Shown piece by piece: positions 48,955-57,570 of a stretch of 64,000 nucleotides of DNA (its first letter is position 1; each line of letters begins with the position of its first letter). The DNA is from an uncultured Altererythrobacter sp. (lineage in GTDB: Bacteria > Pseudomonadota > Alphaproteobacteria > Sphingomonadales > Sphingomonadaceae): positions 1-64,000 of the forward strand of contig CAMPIX010000010.1 in NCBI GenBank assembly GCA_946886565.1, read 5' to 3'. Both the position numbers and the translations under genes were made by a program. Below the pieces are notes generated by a model. It worked only from the letters and a program-made list of their open reading frames with translations, had not been told where the DNA came from and did no database searches.

Positions 48955-51129
48955 ATGACGTCTCCGATCTTCCTGCATGTCACCGACGCCCACGTCACCG
49001 GCCACGGCGTCGCCGTGAAGCGCGACGACCACAAGGTCGTCATTCCGGGCATTTCCCAAGCCACGCGGGAAGGGACGCTGGAGTTGCTGCTGGCGCGCGT
49101 CGCCGAGCGGCTGTTGGAGAATGGGCGGAACCTCGACGCGGTGATCTTTTCGGGCGACGCTGCCGAGCGCGGCGACTTGGGCGGACACAAGGCGCTGCTG
49201 GATATATTACTGAAGTCGCTCGGACCCGTGGGCATCGCGCCCGGCAAGATTGTGGCGACGCCGGGCAACCATGACGTCCCGCGTGGCACGCCGCCGGGTA
49301 GCGCCGAGCGATACGAGGCCTTCATCATGGCTTGGCGCGAGACGGGCTGCGTCACGCCTTGGCTGGACGGGATCGACGACAAGTCCACGATCAACACGGC
49401 CAAGCACCGATTGTTGGCCGATGACCGTCGTTGGGCGATCTTCCCGATCAACAGCGCCAACTGGTCGCACACAATACAGACGTTGAAGCCGCCGCTTGAG
49501 GGGGTTTGGGAAAAGATTGGTGAGCTGCTTGCGCCCGGCGACGATAAGCTGGCCGCCGAACTAAATGATCAGCTGAATTCACTTATCCGCTTCGACATGG
49601 CCCGCGTGTCCGAGGACCAACTCGAGGTATTCCGGCGCATCGTGGACGGGACTCCGACCGCGTCTGATGGCGCGCAGGTGCGCATCGCTACGATCCATCA
49701 CCACCTGCGAACGCCGTCGTTCCGCGAAGAATTGAAACCCTTCGCGGACTTCACGAACATCGAACTCATTCGTGCCGCTCTGGCTGAGCGCAGGATCGAT
49801 GTCGTCCTACACGGGCACAAACATCAGCACGCCGCGCGTCGCGAGTTTCTGGACGACGAGATGGGAGGTGACCGGCGGCGAGTGCTCGTAGTGTCGGGCG
49901 CGACGTTCGACGGGAGCAACGAGGCCGACGCCGTGCGCACGTTGCAGCTCGACGGGCTGCCGTGGACCCCCGAGGTGGCCTTGACGCGATACGCGATTGG
50001 ACGGGGCGGCCTGGATTTGAGGGACGTCGTTGATGATCCCATCTCGCTATGGCGGAGCATGGATGCCGGGGGCGGTTCAACCGTCGTGCACGGCACGGTG
50101 CTCGACGACGTGTATGAGCGAGCCTGTGCCGCGGCGCAGGCCGAAGCCAAGGGCGGAACCCTCATCGTCGATCTCGACCTACCGCCTGATAGCGTCGGCA
50201 CCATGCCAACCGGCTATCCAGCTCCGGACGCGCTGAAGGCCGGGGAATGGGCTGGCTGGTTCGCCGAACTCGCCGGCTGGTGGCAACTCGAGCACTCACG
50301 GCTAGAAGCCCGCGTGCCATACCATCATGGTAGCCGGCTGCACCGATATGCGGGAAAACTGGATCAGATAGCCCGCATAAAGTCATTGTTGGCCGAGGGT
50401 GCGACGAGCCGGGCGCTCGCAGTCCTCATCGATCCAATGCGCGACTTCGTGACCAACGGCAGTGAAGAGAACTTCGCGTCTTTCTGCTCCGTCCAGTTCC
50501 GCAAGCGGGAGGTAGGCGACCGGTCGTGGGTGGTGGACGTCATCGGATACTACCGCGCCCAAGAGTTCAGGCGCTGGTGGCCTATCAACGTCGCCGAGCT
50601 CAGGGCTTTGCAGAACGAGGTTTGTGACGGCAAGCGCACGCGGCCTGGCCGGGTCACGACTGTGACGGCGGAAGCGCGCGCGATTGGACGTTCGCCGACC
50701 GAGGTGTCGGTTCCCCTGATTGACCGCTGGCTAGACCAGCACCCGGGCCGCCTTTTCCTCCTTGCCACCTACCTCGCGGGAGGCGTGGCGGAAGACGCCG
50801 GCAGCATGCGTGACGAGGTGGTGAAAGGTTGGATGCAGTCCCTCGCCGATTTCGACCAGGCCACGAAGGAGTTCAACGTTGATGGCGTGCCACTCGCGAT
50901 CGAGGGCGTTGTGGCGCTTGCGGATTACGTAGACTCGCTGGTTCCGACTGGCGACCTACAACGCTTTTCCGGGTCGCTCCGCGCGCTCGCGAAAGCCAAT
51001 CGCGCCTACGCAATAACGAAGCAGACCGAGAACGATTTCAAAAACTGGGGTGCGGCCGCCCACATCAACGACCTGCGCGAGCTCAGCGTCCGGCTGCTTG
51101 GAATGTCGGGCGGCGAGACATCCGCATGA
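48955..51129 (+). CDS. Metallophosphoesterase fused to a thymidylate-synthase-like domain
   Basis: A 724-residue protein. The first ~330 residues are a calcineurin-type phosphoesterase with all motifs: HVTDAH (D11, H13), FSGDAAERGD (GD 67-68), TPGNHD (104-107), ATIHHH and LHGHKHQH. Residues ~440-620 follow the thymidylate synthase order: LDQIARIKSLLAEGATSRAL, LIDPMRDF, Cys511 in FASFCSVQF, then IGYYRAQEFRRWWPINVAEL and VTTVTAEARAIG. ThyA in this window has CHKTYQF and ALYQRSCDVALGLPFNLW at these points. The ATG at 48955 was chosen because upstream codons are not protein-like. It overlaps the GGCT gene by four bases. Confidence 0.78.
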   Translation: MTSPIFLHVTDAHVTGHGVAVKRDDHKVVIPGISQATREGTLELLLARVAERLLENGRNLDAVIFSGDAAERGDLGGHKALLDILLKSLGPVGIAPGKIVATPGNHDVPRGTPPGSAERYEAFIMAWRETGCVTPWLDGIDDKSTINTAKHRLLADDRRWAIFPINSANWSHTIQTLKPPLEGVWEKIGELLAPGDDKLAAELNDQLNSLIRFDMARVSEDQLEVFRRIVDGTPTASDGAQVRIATIHHHLRTPSFREELKPFADFTNIELIRAALAERRIDVVLHGHKHQHAARREFLDDEMGGDRRRVLVVSGATFDGSNEADAVRTLQLDGLPWTPEVALTRYAIGRGGLDLRDVVDDPISLWRSMDAGGGSTVVHGTVLDDVYERACAAAQAEAKGGTLIVDLDLPPDSVGTMPTGYPAPDALKAGEWAGWFAELAGWWQLEHSRLEARVPYHHGSRLHRYAGKLDQIARIKSLLAEGATSRALAVLIDPMRDFVTNGSEENFASFCSVQFRKREVGDRSWVVDVIGYYRAQEFRRWWPINVAELRALQNEVCDGKRTRPGRVTTVTAEARAIGRSPTEVSVPLIDRWLDQHPGRLFLLATYLAGGVAEDAGSMRDEVVKGWMQSLADFDQATKEFNVDGVPLAIEGVVALADYVDSLVPTGDLQRFSGSLRALAKANRAYAITKQTENDFKNWGAAAHINDLRELSVRLLGMSGGETSA

Positions 51130-51659
51130 CCGTTGGGCTAGCGCAGACGAACGGCGAAATCTTATACTTCGCTTACGGGTCCAACATGTTGACCGCGCGC
51201 CTGCGCGCAAGGGTCCCGAGCTGCAAGCCGATCGGCATTGCCTTGCTGCCAGACCACGAGTTGCGCTTTCACAAGCGAAGTAAAGACGGTTCCGGCAAAT
51301 GCGATGCCTTCCACATCGAAGGCGGAGGCGGCATCTACGGCGTGGTCTTCAGCTTCAATGCCAGCGACCGTCAGGCCCTTGATCGCTTCGAAGGTTTAGG
51401 GGCGGGGTATAATGACGCGATTGTTACGGTGCATAACGTTGAAGGCCGATCGTGGAAAGTTCTGACGTACACCGCCCATCCGCACCACATCGACGAGATG
51501 TTAAAGCCGTATTCGTGGTATCGGGATCTCGTCCTGGCGGGGGCGAGCGAGCATGGGCTTCCGCAACAGTATGTCGCAACTAGAGTTGAAGCAGTTGAGG
51601 CGATTGAAGACCTCAACTTTGCGCGTGATGCGACCGAGCGCGCTGCACTCGAGCGGTAG
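51126..51659 (+). CDS. Gamma-glutamylcyclotransferase-family protein
   Basis: A 177-residue protein with the GGCT/AIG2 signature YFAYGSNM (14-21), the catalytic Glu89 (LDRFEGLGAGYNDA), and VLTYTAHPHHIDEMLKPYSWY. Members open gamma-glutamyl amides to 5-oxoproline. The ATG overlaps the phosphoesterase-TS gene stop (ATGA). A glutamyl-amide enzyme beside pyrimidine-modifying folds could point to amino-acid-substituted bases or nucleotides, which is speculative. Confidence 0.85.
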   Translation: MTVGLAQTNGEILYFAYGSNMLTARLRARVPSCKPIGIALLPDHELRFHKRSKDGSGKCDAFHIEGGGGIYGVVFSFNASDRQALDRFEGLGAGYNDAIVTVHNVEGRSWKVLTYTAHPHHIDEMLKPYSWYRDLVLAGASEHGLPQQYVATRVEAVEAIEDLNFARDATERAALER

Positions 51660-51744
51660 CGTCGGCGCAGTGACCTGAAGATCGGCAGCTTTCAGGATCA
51701 GTCGTTTGCGCCGGGATGACCGATATTGGGGCGCATAGCCGACA

Positions 51745-53808
51745 TTAGCTACACGCGGTTTGCTTCCTCGGGCGACCGCGGGGCTTTCCAAATTTCTGGT
51801 GCTCGGCGGGCCTGAGCTTGAGCTTGCGAATTGGTATGTCAGGAAGAAGCCTGGCTAGCACCTCGACCAGTTCAATGAGCTCTTTTGGTTGGTAGTCGTT
51901 GAGGTAATTCCGGCTCTCGGTATTCCCCGGTTCATGACCGCCGAGACCTTGCCGGTGATCCTTGTCGAAGATCCTGTTTCCCGTTCGTTCTTCTTCATCG
52001 CGGAGGGCGTTGAACCCTAGTGTACGGATGGATTGCACATCGACATCCTTGCGCCCACGCATGCGGGACGTTCCATCAGGAAAAACCAGCTCTCGCAGGG
52101 GTTCGAACAGGTCCTTGTAGAAGCACTTGTCGAAATCCATGGTGTGGTGCTCAAACTCGGGAAATAGCGCACGGTGGCCAGCCCGCCTCATCGCCTCGAC
52201 GTATTTTCCAAAGCCCAGGTCCAGCACCTTGCGGGCGATTGGCACTTTGCGAGTGGATGAGACGGTCTTGATGCGGCGAAGATTGGTTTCCCGGATGTGC
52301 AGGTAAGGCACATTGCATTCCAGAAAGACGTCTGCGACCGCGAGACCTGAAATCTCGTCGGAGCGGGCGAGGGTGCAGATGACGAGCGGCAGGACCCAAT
52401 AGCAGCCGTCGTGAAAAACCTCGTCCCCTTCCACAAAGCGGTTCCACAGGCCGGCGCAGCCAAACCAAACCGGGGTTTCCAGCATCTGGCGCAACTCACC
52501 AGCATCCCAAGGCAGGCGCGCTGTGTTCCGTTTCTGATTGTTCTTTACCGAATGACGGTCGCCCTGCATCTTCGGATTGACCAGCGTCTTGCGCACGGCA
52601 GGGAAATTGAGGCCCTTCGGGGCGAGCTCGGGATCGTGCCCCTCGAGGTGAGTTATGAGCGCGCTGATCCAGGTCATGTGCTTGCGCTGGGTCGTTAGCG
52701 AGAGTCCCACATAAGGCAGGCCCTCGACGTCCGCAGCCGTGGGATCCTGCTCCCACTTCTGCCGCAAAGCATCCCCGCGCTCCACCGCCACTTCGATCGA
52801 TTCGCGAATCTTCGTGCCATTTTCATCCTTGCGTTCACGGCCATAGACTACCGGAAGCCTCGGGAAGAGGTCCTTCATCGCGATCAGGTGCTTCTGGGTT
52901 ATGGCATTCATCGGGATGTCGCCATTGGCCGCGATGAATATCGCTACGGCGCCCCTGATGTCCCGCGCCCGTCCTTTGTCCCACGCACCATCCGCAATCC
53001 GTTTCGACAAGGCCTGTTCTGCAAATACCGAGATGAGCGGTGCATCGGCAACGGAGTTCTCGATCGGCACCGTCGCCGGTTGCGATTTCGCCAGATCGTT
53101 GTTCCCTGGACCTTCGGTCCGGTCGACTGCGGGCATGGCGCGTCCATTGCGTGCCAGGCGATCGAGCTGCGCTGGCAAAGGCCAGAGGTCGTTTTCGCTC
53201 AATGGCGATCCTAGTTCATCACAGGCTTCCACGTTGGCATCGCGATAGGCGGCCGCGGCAACCCTCCCGCATGTTGCGAGGTTTCGTTCACTGGGTTCGA
53301 TGCTCTGCTCGCGCAGATCCTGCATGAGTTGACCCCGTGAGATCGGCAGCTGGCGTTTGTGACGAGAGGCGAGGGCGGTCAGGGCGTCTGCATCGGCTGC
53401 GCTCAAGCCCCGCTCGCGAAGCTCCTCATAGCTCTCGAGGCTGCCGTCCACCAGCTGCGGCTCGGTCGCGAGGAGGGTGAAGTAGCGCGCATAATGGCGG
53501 TTGAAGGCGAGATGGTCATCAACCCGGCCCGGTTCTTTAAACTGCGCCATGATCACACGGTCGAGCTCGCGCTCGAACGCACGCTTGTAGAGGCCGGGCA
53601 TGTCCTCCACCTTCACGTTGCGCCGCAGTATCGGCATCTGTTCCATCATTGCGTCCTTCGCCAGATCAAGTTCGGCTGCACGCGAGCGAGCCTGCTGGGG
53701 GCTCGCCGTGCGCAGCGATAGTCTCACCATTGTATGATGAGACGGAACGGATGAGAAACGCAGGCGGGATTTCCACCAGAAGACGGGGCCGCGACGATAG
53801 AGTGCCAT
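51745..53808 (-). CDS. Tyrosine-family site-specific integrase (DUF6538-type N-terminus)
   Basis: A 687-residue protein. It begins MALYRRGPVFWWKSRLRFS, the N-terminal strand pair typical of this integrase group, then has a long helical core-binding region and a C-terminal catalytic domain. In the catalytic domain TLARSDEISGLAV gives the first Arg, RKVPIARKVLDLGF the Lys hairpin, and GGHEPGNTESRNYLNDYQ the terminal Tyr region. It starts 160 bp from tRNA-Pro and is co-oriented with it. The MALYRR start at 53808 is preferred over the in-frame start at 53883, which would translate the att arm repeats. It should integrate and excise the island. Confidence 0.9.
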   Translation of the reverse strand: MALYRRGPVFWWKSRLRFSSVPSHHTMVRLSLRTASPQQARSRAAELDLAKDAMMEQMPILRRNVKVEDMPGLYKRAFERELDRVIMAQFKEPGRVDDHLAFNRHYARYFTLLATEPQLVDGSLESYEELRERGLSAADADALTALASRHKRQLPISRGQLMQDLREQSIEPSERNLATCGRVAAAAYRDANVEACDELGSPLSENDLWPLPAQLDRLARNGRAMPAVDRTEGPGNNDLAKSQPATVPIENSVADAPLISVFAEQALSKRIADGAWDKGRARDIRGAVAIFIAANGDIPMNAITQKHLIAMKDLFPRLPVVYGRERKDENGTKIRESIEVAVERGDALRQKWEQDPTAADVEGLPYVGLSLTTQRKHMTWISALITHLEGHDPELAPKGLNFPAVRKTLVNPKMQGDRHSVKNNQKRNTARLPWDAGELRQMLETPVWFGCAGLWNRFVEGDEVFHDGCYWVLPLVICTLARSDEISGLAVADVFLECNVPYLHIRETNLRRIKTVSSTRKVPIARKVLDLGFGKYVEAMRRAGHRALFPEFEHHTMDFDKCFYKDLFEPLRELVFPDGTSRMRGRKDVDVQSIRTLGFNALRDEEERTGNRIFDKDHRQGLGGHEPGNTESRNYLNDYQPKELIELVEVLARLLPDIPIRKLKLRPAEHQKFGKPRGRPRKQTACS

Positions 53809-53849
53809 GCCATTGAATTCCTGGCTGCGAGGAGCCGGGCGGGCACGAT

Positions 53850-53882
53850 GCGGGCACAATCTGTGGCACAATTTGTGGCACA
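53850..53882. repeat. Right arm-type repeats
   Basis: Two perfect TGTGGCACA (53862-53870 and 53874-53882) and one degenerate copy (53850-53858), at the same 12-bp period as at the left end. They lie 42 bp before the integrase start, so they may also control integrase expression. Confidence 0.7.
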
Positions 53883-53963
53883 ATCGGCGCGCAAGATTCC
53901 CGACCGATTTCCTCTGGGTAAGGAAAGCGGCGGAATTCTGCGGCTTAATGTCGAAAGCGACGA

Positions 53964-53987
53964 AAATTGGTCGGGGAGAGAGGATTC
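53964..53987. repeat. attR within the tRNA-Pro 3' end
   Basis: Perfect 24-bp match to 23674-23697; 20 of the bases are the 3' part of the tRNA, including CCA. Confidence 0.9.
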
Positions 53988-54044
53988 GAACCTCCGGCCC
54001 CTGCCTCCCGAAGACAGTGCTCTACCAGGCTGAGCTACTCCCCG
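53968..54044 (-). tRNA. tRNA-Pro (CGG)
   Basis: A complete cloverleaf. Acceptor CGGGGAG/CTCCCCG, anticodon stem CTGTC/GGCAG, loop TTCGGGA with CGG, T loop TTCGAAT, CCA encoded. It is the integration target of the island and remains intact. Confidence 0.97.
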
Positions 54045-54155
54045 ACCGTGTCGGTCCCGCGTGGGCTTGCACCCCTGCGGGTCGAGGCAAGGCGCGCCCT
54101 ATAGGCAGCGTGCGCCGGGGTGGCAAGCGGGCAATTGCCGGTCTAGGGAATTGCC

Positions 54156-55112
54156 ATGGCCAGCGCTCCGACTCCCGCCGATTCTCATGGCTGCGAGCAC
54201 CCCGAACGGCAGTATCTCGACCTGATGCGGCGCATCTGGGACGAGGGAAGCGAGCGCGTCGATCGCACGGGAATCGGTACGCGCTCGGTGTTCGGCGCGA
54301 TGCTGCGATTCGACCTTGCGGGCGGAGCGATGCCGCTGCTCACCACCAAGCGGGTCTACTGGAAGACCGCGACGCGCGAGATGCTGTGGTTTCTGACCGG
54401 CGAGACCAACATTCGCCCGCTCGTGCTTCAGGGCGTGAAGATCTGGAACGAGTGGCCGCACGCGCACTACGTGCGCGAGACGGGGGAGGCCATCGCGCTC
54501 GAGGATTTCGTCGCGCGCATCGCTGCGGACGAGGCGTTTGCCGAACGGTGGGGCGATCTCGGGCCGGTCTATGGCAAGCAGTGGGTCGACTGGCCGACGT
54601 ATCGCTACCGCAAGGATGGGCTCTACGAACCGGGGCCGGGGATCAATCAGGTCGCGCAAGTGGTCGAATCGCTGCGCAGCAATCCGGGCAGTCGGCGGCA
54701 CATCATCGAAGGGTGGAACGTCGCCGAGCTCGACCGCATGGCGCTGCCGCCGTGCCACAAAACCTACCAGTTCCACGCCGCCGATGGCAGGCTCAATTGT
54801 GCACTCTATCAGCGCAGCTGTGATGTTGCGCTGGGGCTGCCGTTCAACCTCTGGTCGGGGGCGCTGCTTCAGCGGATGATCGCGCAGCAGGTCGATCTCG
54901 ATCCGGGCGAATTCGTGTGGATGGGGGGCGACGTGCACCTCTATCTCAACCACGCGCACCTGATCGAGGAGCAGCTCGCGAGGGAACCGCGGGGACGCCC
55001 GCGGCTTGACATAGTGCGGCGGCCCGGCACGATCTTCGACTATCGGCTGGAGGATTTCGAGGTTCGCAACTACACGCCGCTCGACCCGATCAAGGCGCCG
55101 GTGGCGGTGTGA
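54156..55112 (+). CDS. thyA: Thymidylate synthase
   Basis: Makes dTMP from dUMP with methylene-tetrahydrofolate. The 318-residue protein has RTGIGTRSVFG, the catalytic Cys in LPPCHKTYQFH, the dUMP-binding LYQRSCDVALGLPFN and HLYLNHAHL. It lies just outside the island, 110 bp from tRNA-Pro. It serves as an in-window reference for the two divergent thymidylate-synthase-like proteins of the island. Confidence 0.97.
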   Translation: MASAPTPADSHGCEHPERQYLDLMRRIWDEGSERVDRTGIGTRSVFGAMLRFDLAGGAMPLLTTKRVYWKTATREMLWFLTGETNIRPLVLQGVKIWNEWPHAHYVRETGEAIALEDFVARIAADEAFAERWGDLGPVYGKQWVDWPTYRYRKDGLYEPGPGINQVAQVVESLRSNPGSRRHIIEGWNVAELDRMALPPCHKTYQFHAADGRLNCALYQRSCDVALGLPFNLWSGALLQRMIAQQVDLDPGEFVWMGGDVHLYLNHAHLIEEQLAREPRGRPRLDIVRRPGTIFDYRLEDFEVRNYTPLDPIKAPVAV

Positions 55113-55122
55113 ATCGGGAGCC

Positions 55123-55151
55123 TTGACCCCTCCCACGCCGTGAAATAAAAT
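55123..55151 (+). promoter_or_regulatory. Sigma-70-type promoter of the bkd operon
   Basis: TTGACC (55123-55128), 17 bp, TAAAAT (55146-55151), 46 bp before the E1-alpha start. The region is clearly AT-richer than its surroundings. Confidence 0.6.
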
Positions 55152-55197
55152 AACGCATACGTATAAGAATGCGTCTCACGCTCTGGGAGATTACCCT

Positions 55198-56499
55198 ATG
55201 GCCGACAGGCCCGACGCGGACCGGGAAGCAGGGGCCAACAAGCCCGCGCTCCGGCTCCACGTTCCCGAACCCAAGTTCCGCCCCGGCGACACGGTCGATT
55301 TCAGCCATATCGGCGTCACCGAAGCGGGCAAGCAGCCGCGTCCGGATGAGGCGTGCGAGGCGCGCGAAACCGCGCCGCTGTGCCACGATCTCATCCGCGT
55401 CCTCGGCGAGGACGACAAAGCGCACGGGCCCTGGGATCCCAAGCTCGATCCCGACACGCTGCGCACGATGCTCGGCCACTTCGCGCTGGTGCGCGCGTTC
55501 GACGAGCGCATGTTCCGCGGCCAGCGGCAAGGCAAGACCAGCTTCTACATGAAGTGCACCGGCGAGGAGGCCACCTCGGTTTCCGCCGCGATGGCGCTGG
55601 CGAGCGACGACATGGTCTTCCCCAGTTATCGCCAGCAGGGCGTGCTGATCGCGCGCGGCTACGACCTCGTCGAGATGATCAACCAGATCTACTCGAACAA
55701 GGGCGACAAGCTGAAGGGGCGCCAGCTGCCGATCATGTATTCGAGCCGCGAGCACAGCTTCTTCTCGATTTCGGGTAACCTCGCCACGCAGACGCCTCAA
55801 GCCGTCGGCTGGGCGATGGCAAGCGCGATCAAGGGCGACAGCCGCATCGCCGCGACCTGGGTGGGCGAGGGCAGCACCGCGGAAGGCGACTTCCACTCGG
55901 CGTGCACGTTTGCGACCGTCTACAACGCGCCGGTGATCCTCAACGTGATCAACAACCAGTGGGCGATCTCGAGCTTCTCGGGCTTCGCGGGGGCCGAGCG
56001 GACGACCTTCGCCGCGCGCGCGCTGGGCTATGGGCTCGCCGGCCTGCGGGTCGACGGTAACGATCCGCTGGCGGTCTATGCCTCGCAACGCTGGGCGGCG
56101 AACCGCGCGCGCGCCAACGCCGGGCCGACGCTGATCGAATACTTCACCTATCGCGCCGAGGGCCATTCCACCTCGGACGACCCGAGCGGCTACCGCAGCG
56201 CGCAGGAGCGCGAGGAATGGCCGCTCGGCGATCCGGTCATGCGGCTCAAGAATCACCTGATCGCGCTCGGCGAATGGGACGAGGAGCGCCAGGCAGAGAT
56301 GGACCGCAAGGCGGCCGAACGGGTCAAGGCCGCGACCAAGGAAGCCGAGAAGAACGGCATCCTCGGCCACGGTATGCATCACCCCTTCCACACCATGTTC
56401 GAAGACGTGTTCGAGGAGCTGCCCTGGCATCTGAAGGAGCAGGCCGAGCAGGCGACGCGCGAGCGCAAGATCAAGTTCAACGGGGGGCGCCCGCAATGA
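55198..56499 (+). CDS. bkdA1: Branched-chain 2-oxoacid dehydrogenase E1 alpha subunit
   Basis: A thiamine-diphosphate-dependent decarboxylase subunit of the branched-chain 2-oxoacid dehydrogenase complex (degradation of Leu, Ile and Val). The 433-residue protein has the long N-terminal extension of this subfamily, FPSYRQQGVLIARG, the ThDP motif GEGSTAEGDFH...NNQWAIS and the phosphorylation-loop equivalent YRAEGHSTSDDPS. Its stop overlaps the E1-beta start (ATGA). The length and N-terminus argue for branched-chain over pyruvate substrate. Confidence 0.92.
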   Translation: MADRPDADREAGANKPALRLHVPEPKFRPGDTVDFSHIGVTEAGKQPRPDEACEARETAPLCHDLIRVLGEDDKAHGPWDPKLDPDTLRTMLGHFALVRAFDERMFRGQRQGKTSFYMKCTGEEATSVSAAMALASDDMVFPSYRQQGVLIARGYDLVEMINQIYSNKGDKLKGRQLPIMYSSREHSFFSISGNLATQTPQAVGWAMASAIKGDSRIAATWVGEGSTAEGDFHSACTFATVYNAPVILNVINNQWAISSFSGFAGAERTTFAARALGYGLAGLRVDGNDPLAVYASQRWAANRARANAGPTLIEYFTYRAEGHSTSDDPSGYRSAQEREEWPLGDPVMRLKNHLIALGEWDEERQAEMDRKAAERVKAATKEAEKNGILGHGMHHPFHTMFEDVFEELPWHLKEQAEQATRERKIKFNGGRPQ

Positions 56500-57566
56500 G
56501 CACCGAGGTGAAGGAGCAGCACGTCGCGGAAGGCACGGCCAAAAACGATGGCGAACGCCGGCTCAACATGATCGAGGCGATCAACGACGCGCTCGACATC
56601 ATGCTCGAGCGCGATCCCGACGTCATCGTGCTGGGCGAGGACGTCGGCTATTTCGGCGGCGTGTTCCGCGCGACCGCGGGCCTGCAGGAAAAGCACGGCA
56701 AGACGCGCGTGTTCGACACGCCGATCTCCGAATGCGGGATCATCGGCGTCGCGGTGGGGATGGGCGCCTACGGCCTGCGGCCGGTGCCCGAAATCCAGTT
56801 CGCGGATTATATCTATCCGGGGCTCGACCAGTTGATCTCCGAAGCGGCGCGGCTGCGCTATCGCTCGGCCACCGAATATATCGCGCCGATGACGGTGCGC
56901 TCGCCCTTCGGTGGCGGCATCTTCGGCGGGCAGACGCACAGCCAGAGCCCCGAGGCGATCTTCACCCACGTCTCGGGCCTCAAGACGGTGATCCCCTCGA
57001 CCCCCTACGACGCCAAGGGCCTGCTGATCTCGTGCATCGAGGACAACGATCCGGTGATCTTCTTCGAGCCGAAGCGGATCTACAACGGCCCGTTCAGCGG
57101 CTACTACGACAAGCCGGTGGAACCGTGGAAGCGCCATCCGCAAAGCGTGGTGCCCGAGGGGTACTACAAAATCCCGCTCGGCAAGGCGCGCACCGTGACC
57201 GAGGGCGAGTCAATGACCGTGCTGACTTACGGCACGATGGTCCACGTGGTCGAATCGGTGTGCCGCGAGAAGGGCGTCGAGGCCGAGATCCTCGATCTGC
57301 GCACGCTGGTTCCGCTCGATATCGAGGCGATCGAGGTCTCGGTCGAGCGCACCGGCAAATGCCTGATCGTCCATGAGGCTACGCGCACCTCGGGCTTCGG
57401 CGCGGAGCTCTCGGCGCTGGTTACCGAACGCTGCTTCTACCACCTCGAAGCCCCGGTCGAGCGCGTGACCGGCTTCGACACCCCTTATCCGCACAGCCTC
57501 GAATGGGCCTATTTCCCCGGCCCGGTTCGCATCGGCGAAGCGATCGACAAGCTCCTCAAGGACTGA
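56496..57566 (+). CDS. bkdA2: Branched-chain 2-oxoacid dehydrogenase E1 beta subunit
   Basis: The 356-residue partner of E1 alpha, with MIEAINDALDIML, LGEDVGYFGGVFRAT, FDTPISECGIIGVAVGMG and EAPVERVTGFDTPYPH, all typical transketolase-fold beta subunits. The ATG at 56496 overlaps the E1-alpha stop. The E2 gene starts four bases after its stop. Its C-terminal domain binds E2. Confidence 0.95.
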   Translation: MSTEVKEQHVAEGTAKNDGERRLNMIEAINDALDIMLERDPDVIVLGEDVGYFGGVFRATAGLQEKHGKTRVFDTPISECGIIGVAVGMGAYGLRPVPEIQFADYIYPGLDQLISEAARLRYRSATEYIAPMTVRSPFGGGIFGGQTHSQSPEAIFTHVSGLKTVIPSTPYDAKGLLISCIEDNDPVIFFEPKRIYNGPFSGYYDKPVEPWKRHPQSVVPEGYYKIPLGKARTVTEGESMTVLTYGTMVHVVESVCREKGVEAEILDLRTLVPLDIEAIEVSVERTGKCLIVHEATRTSGFGAELSALVTERCFYHLEAPVERVTGFDTPYPHSLEWAYFPGPVRIGEAIDKLLKD

Positions 57567-57570
57567 CCTC

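Larger units (their letters stand above)
23674..53987. mobile_element. 30.3-kb genomic island integrated in tRNA-Pro(CGG)
   Basis: The borders are 24-bp perfect direct repeats at 23674-23697 and 53964-53987 that include the last 20 bases of tRNA-Pro(CGG). The intact tRNA is at the right border, with a tyrosine integrase gene next to it. A 30-bp identical block of TGTGGCACA repeats lies 70-80 bp inside each border. Cargo is almost wholly accessory: nucleases, SMC/SbcD-like proteins, a giant helicase, proteases and nucleotide enzymes. There are no conjugation or replication genes, so it is an integrative island that probably needs a helper to move between cells. Confidence 0.9.

Noticed and set aside
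53809..53883. Longer integrase N-terminus (MCHKLCHRLCPH...)
   Set aside because: It would translate the same arm repeats; MALYRRGPV at 53808 matches the normal start of this integrase group.
54156..55112. thyA as island cargo
   Set aside because: It lies outside the attR repeat and the intact tRNA, and has the codon style of the core genes.
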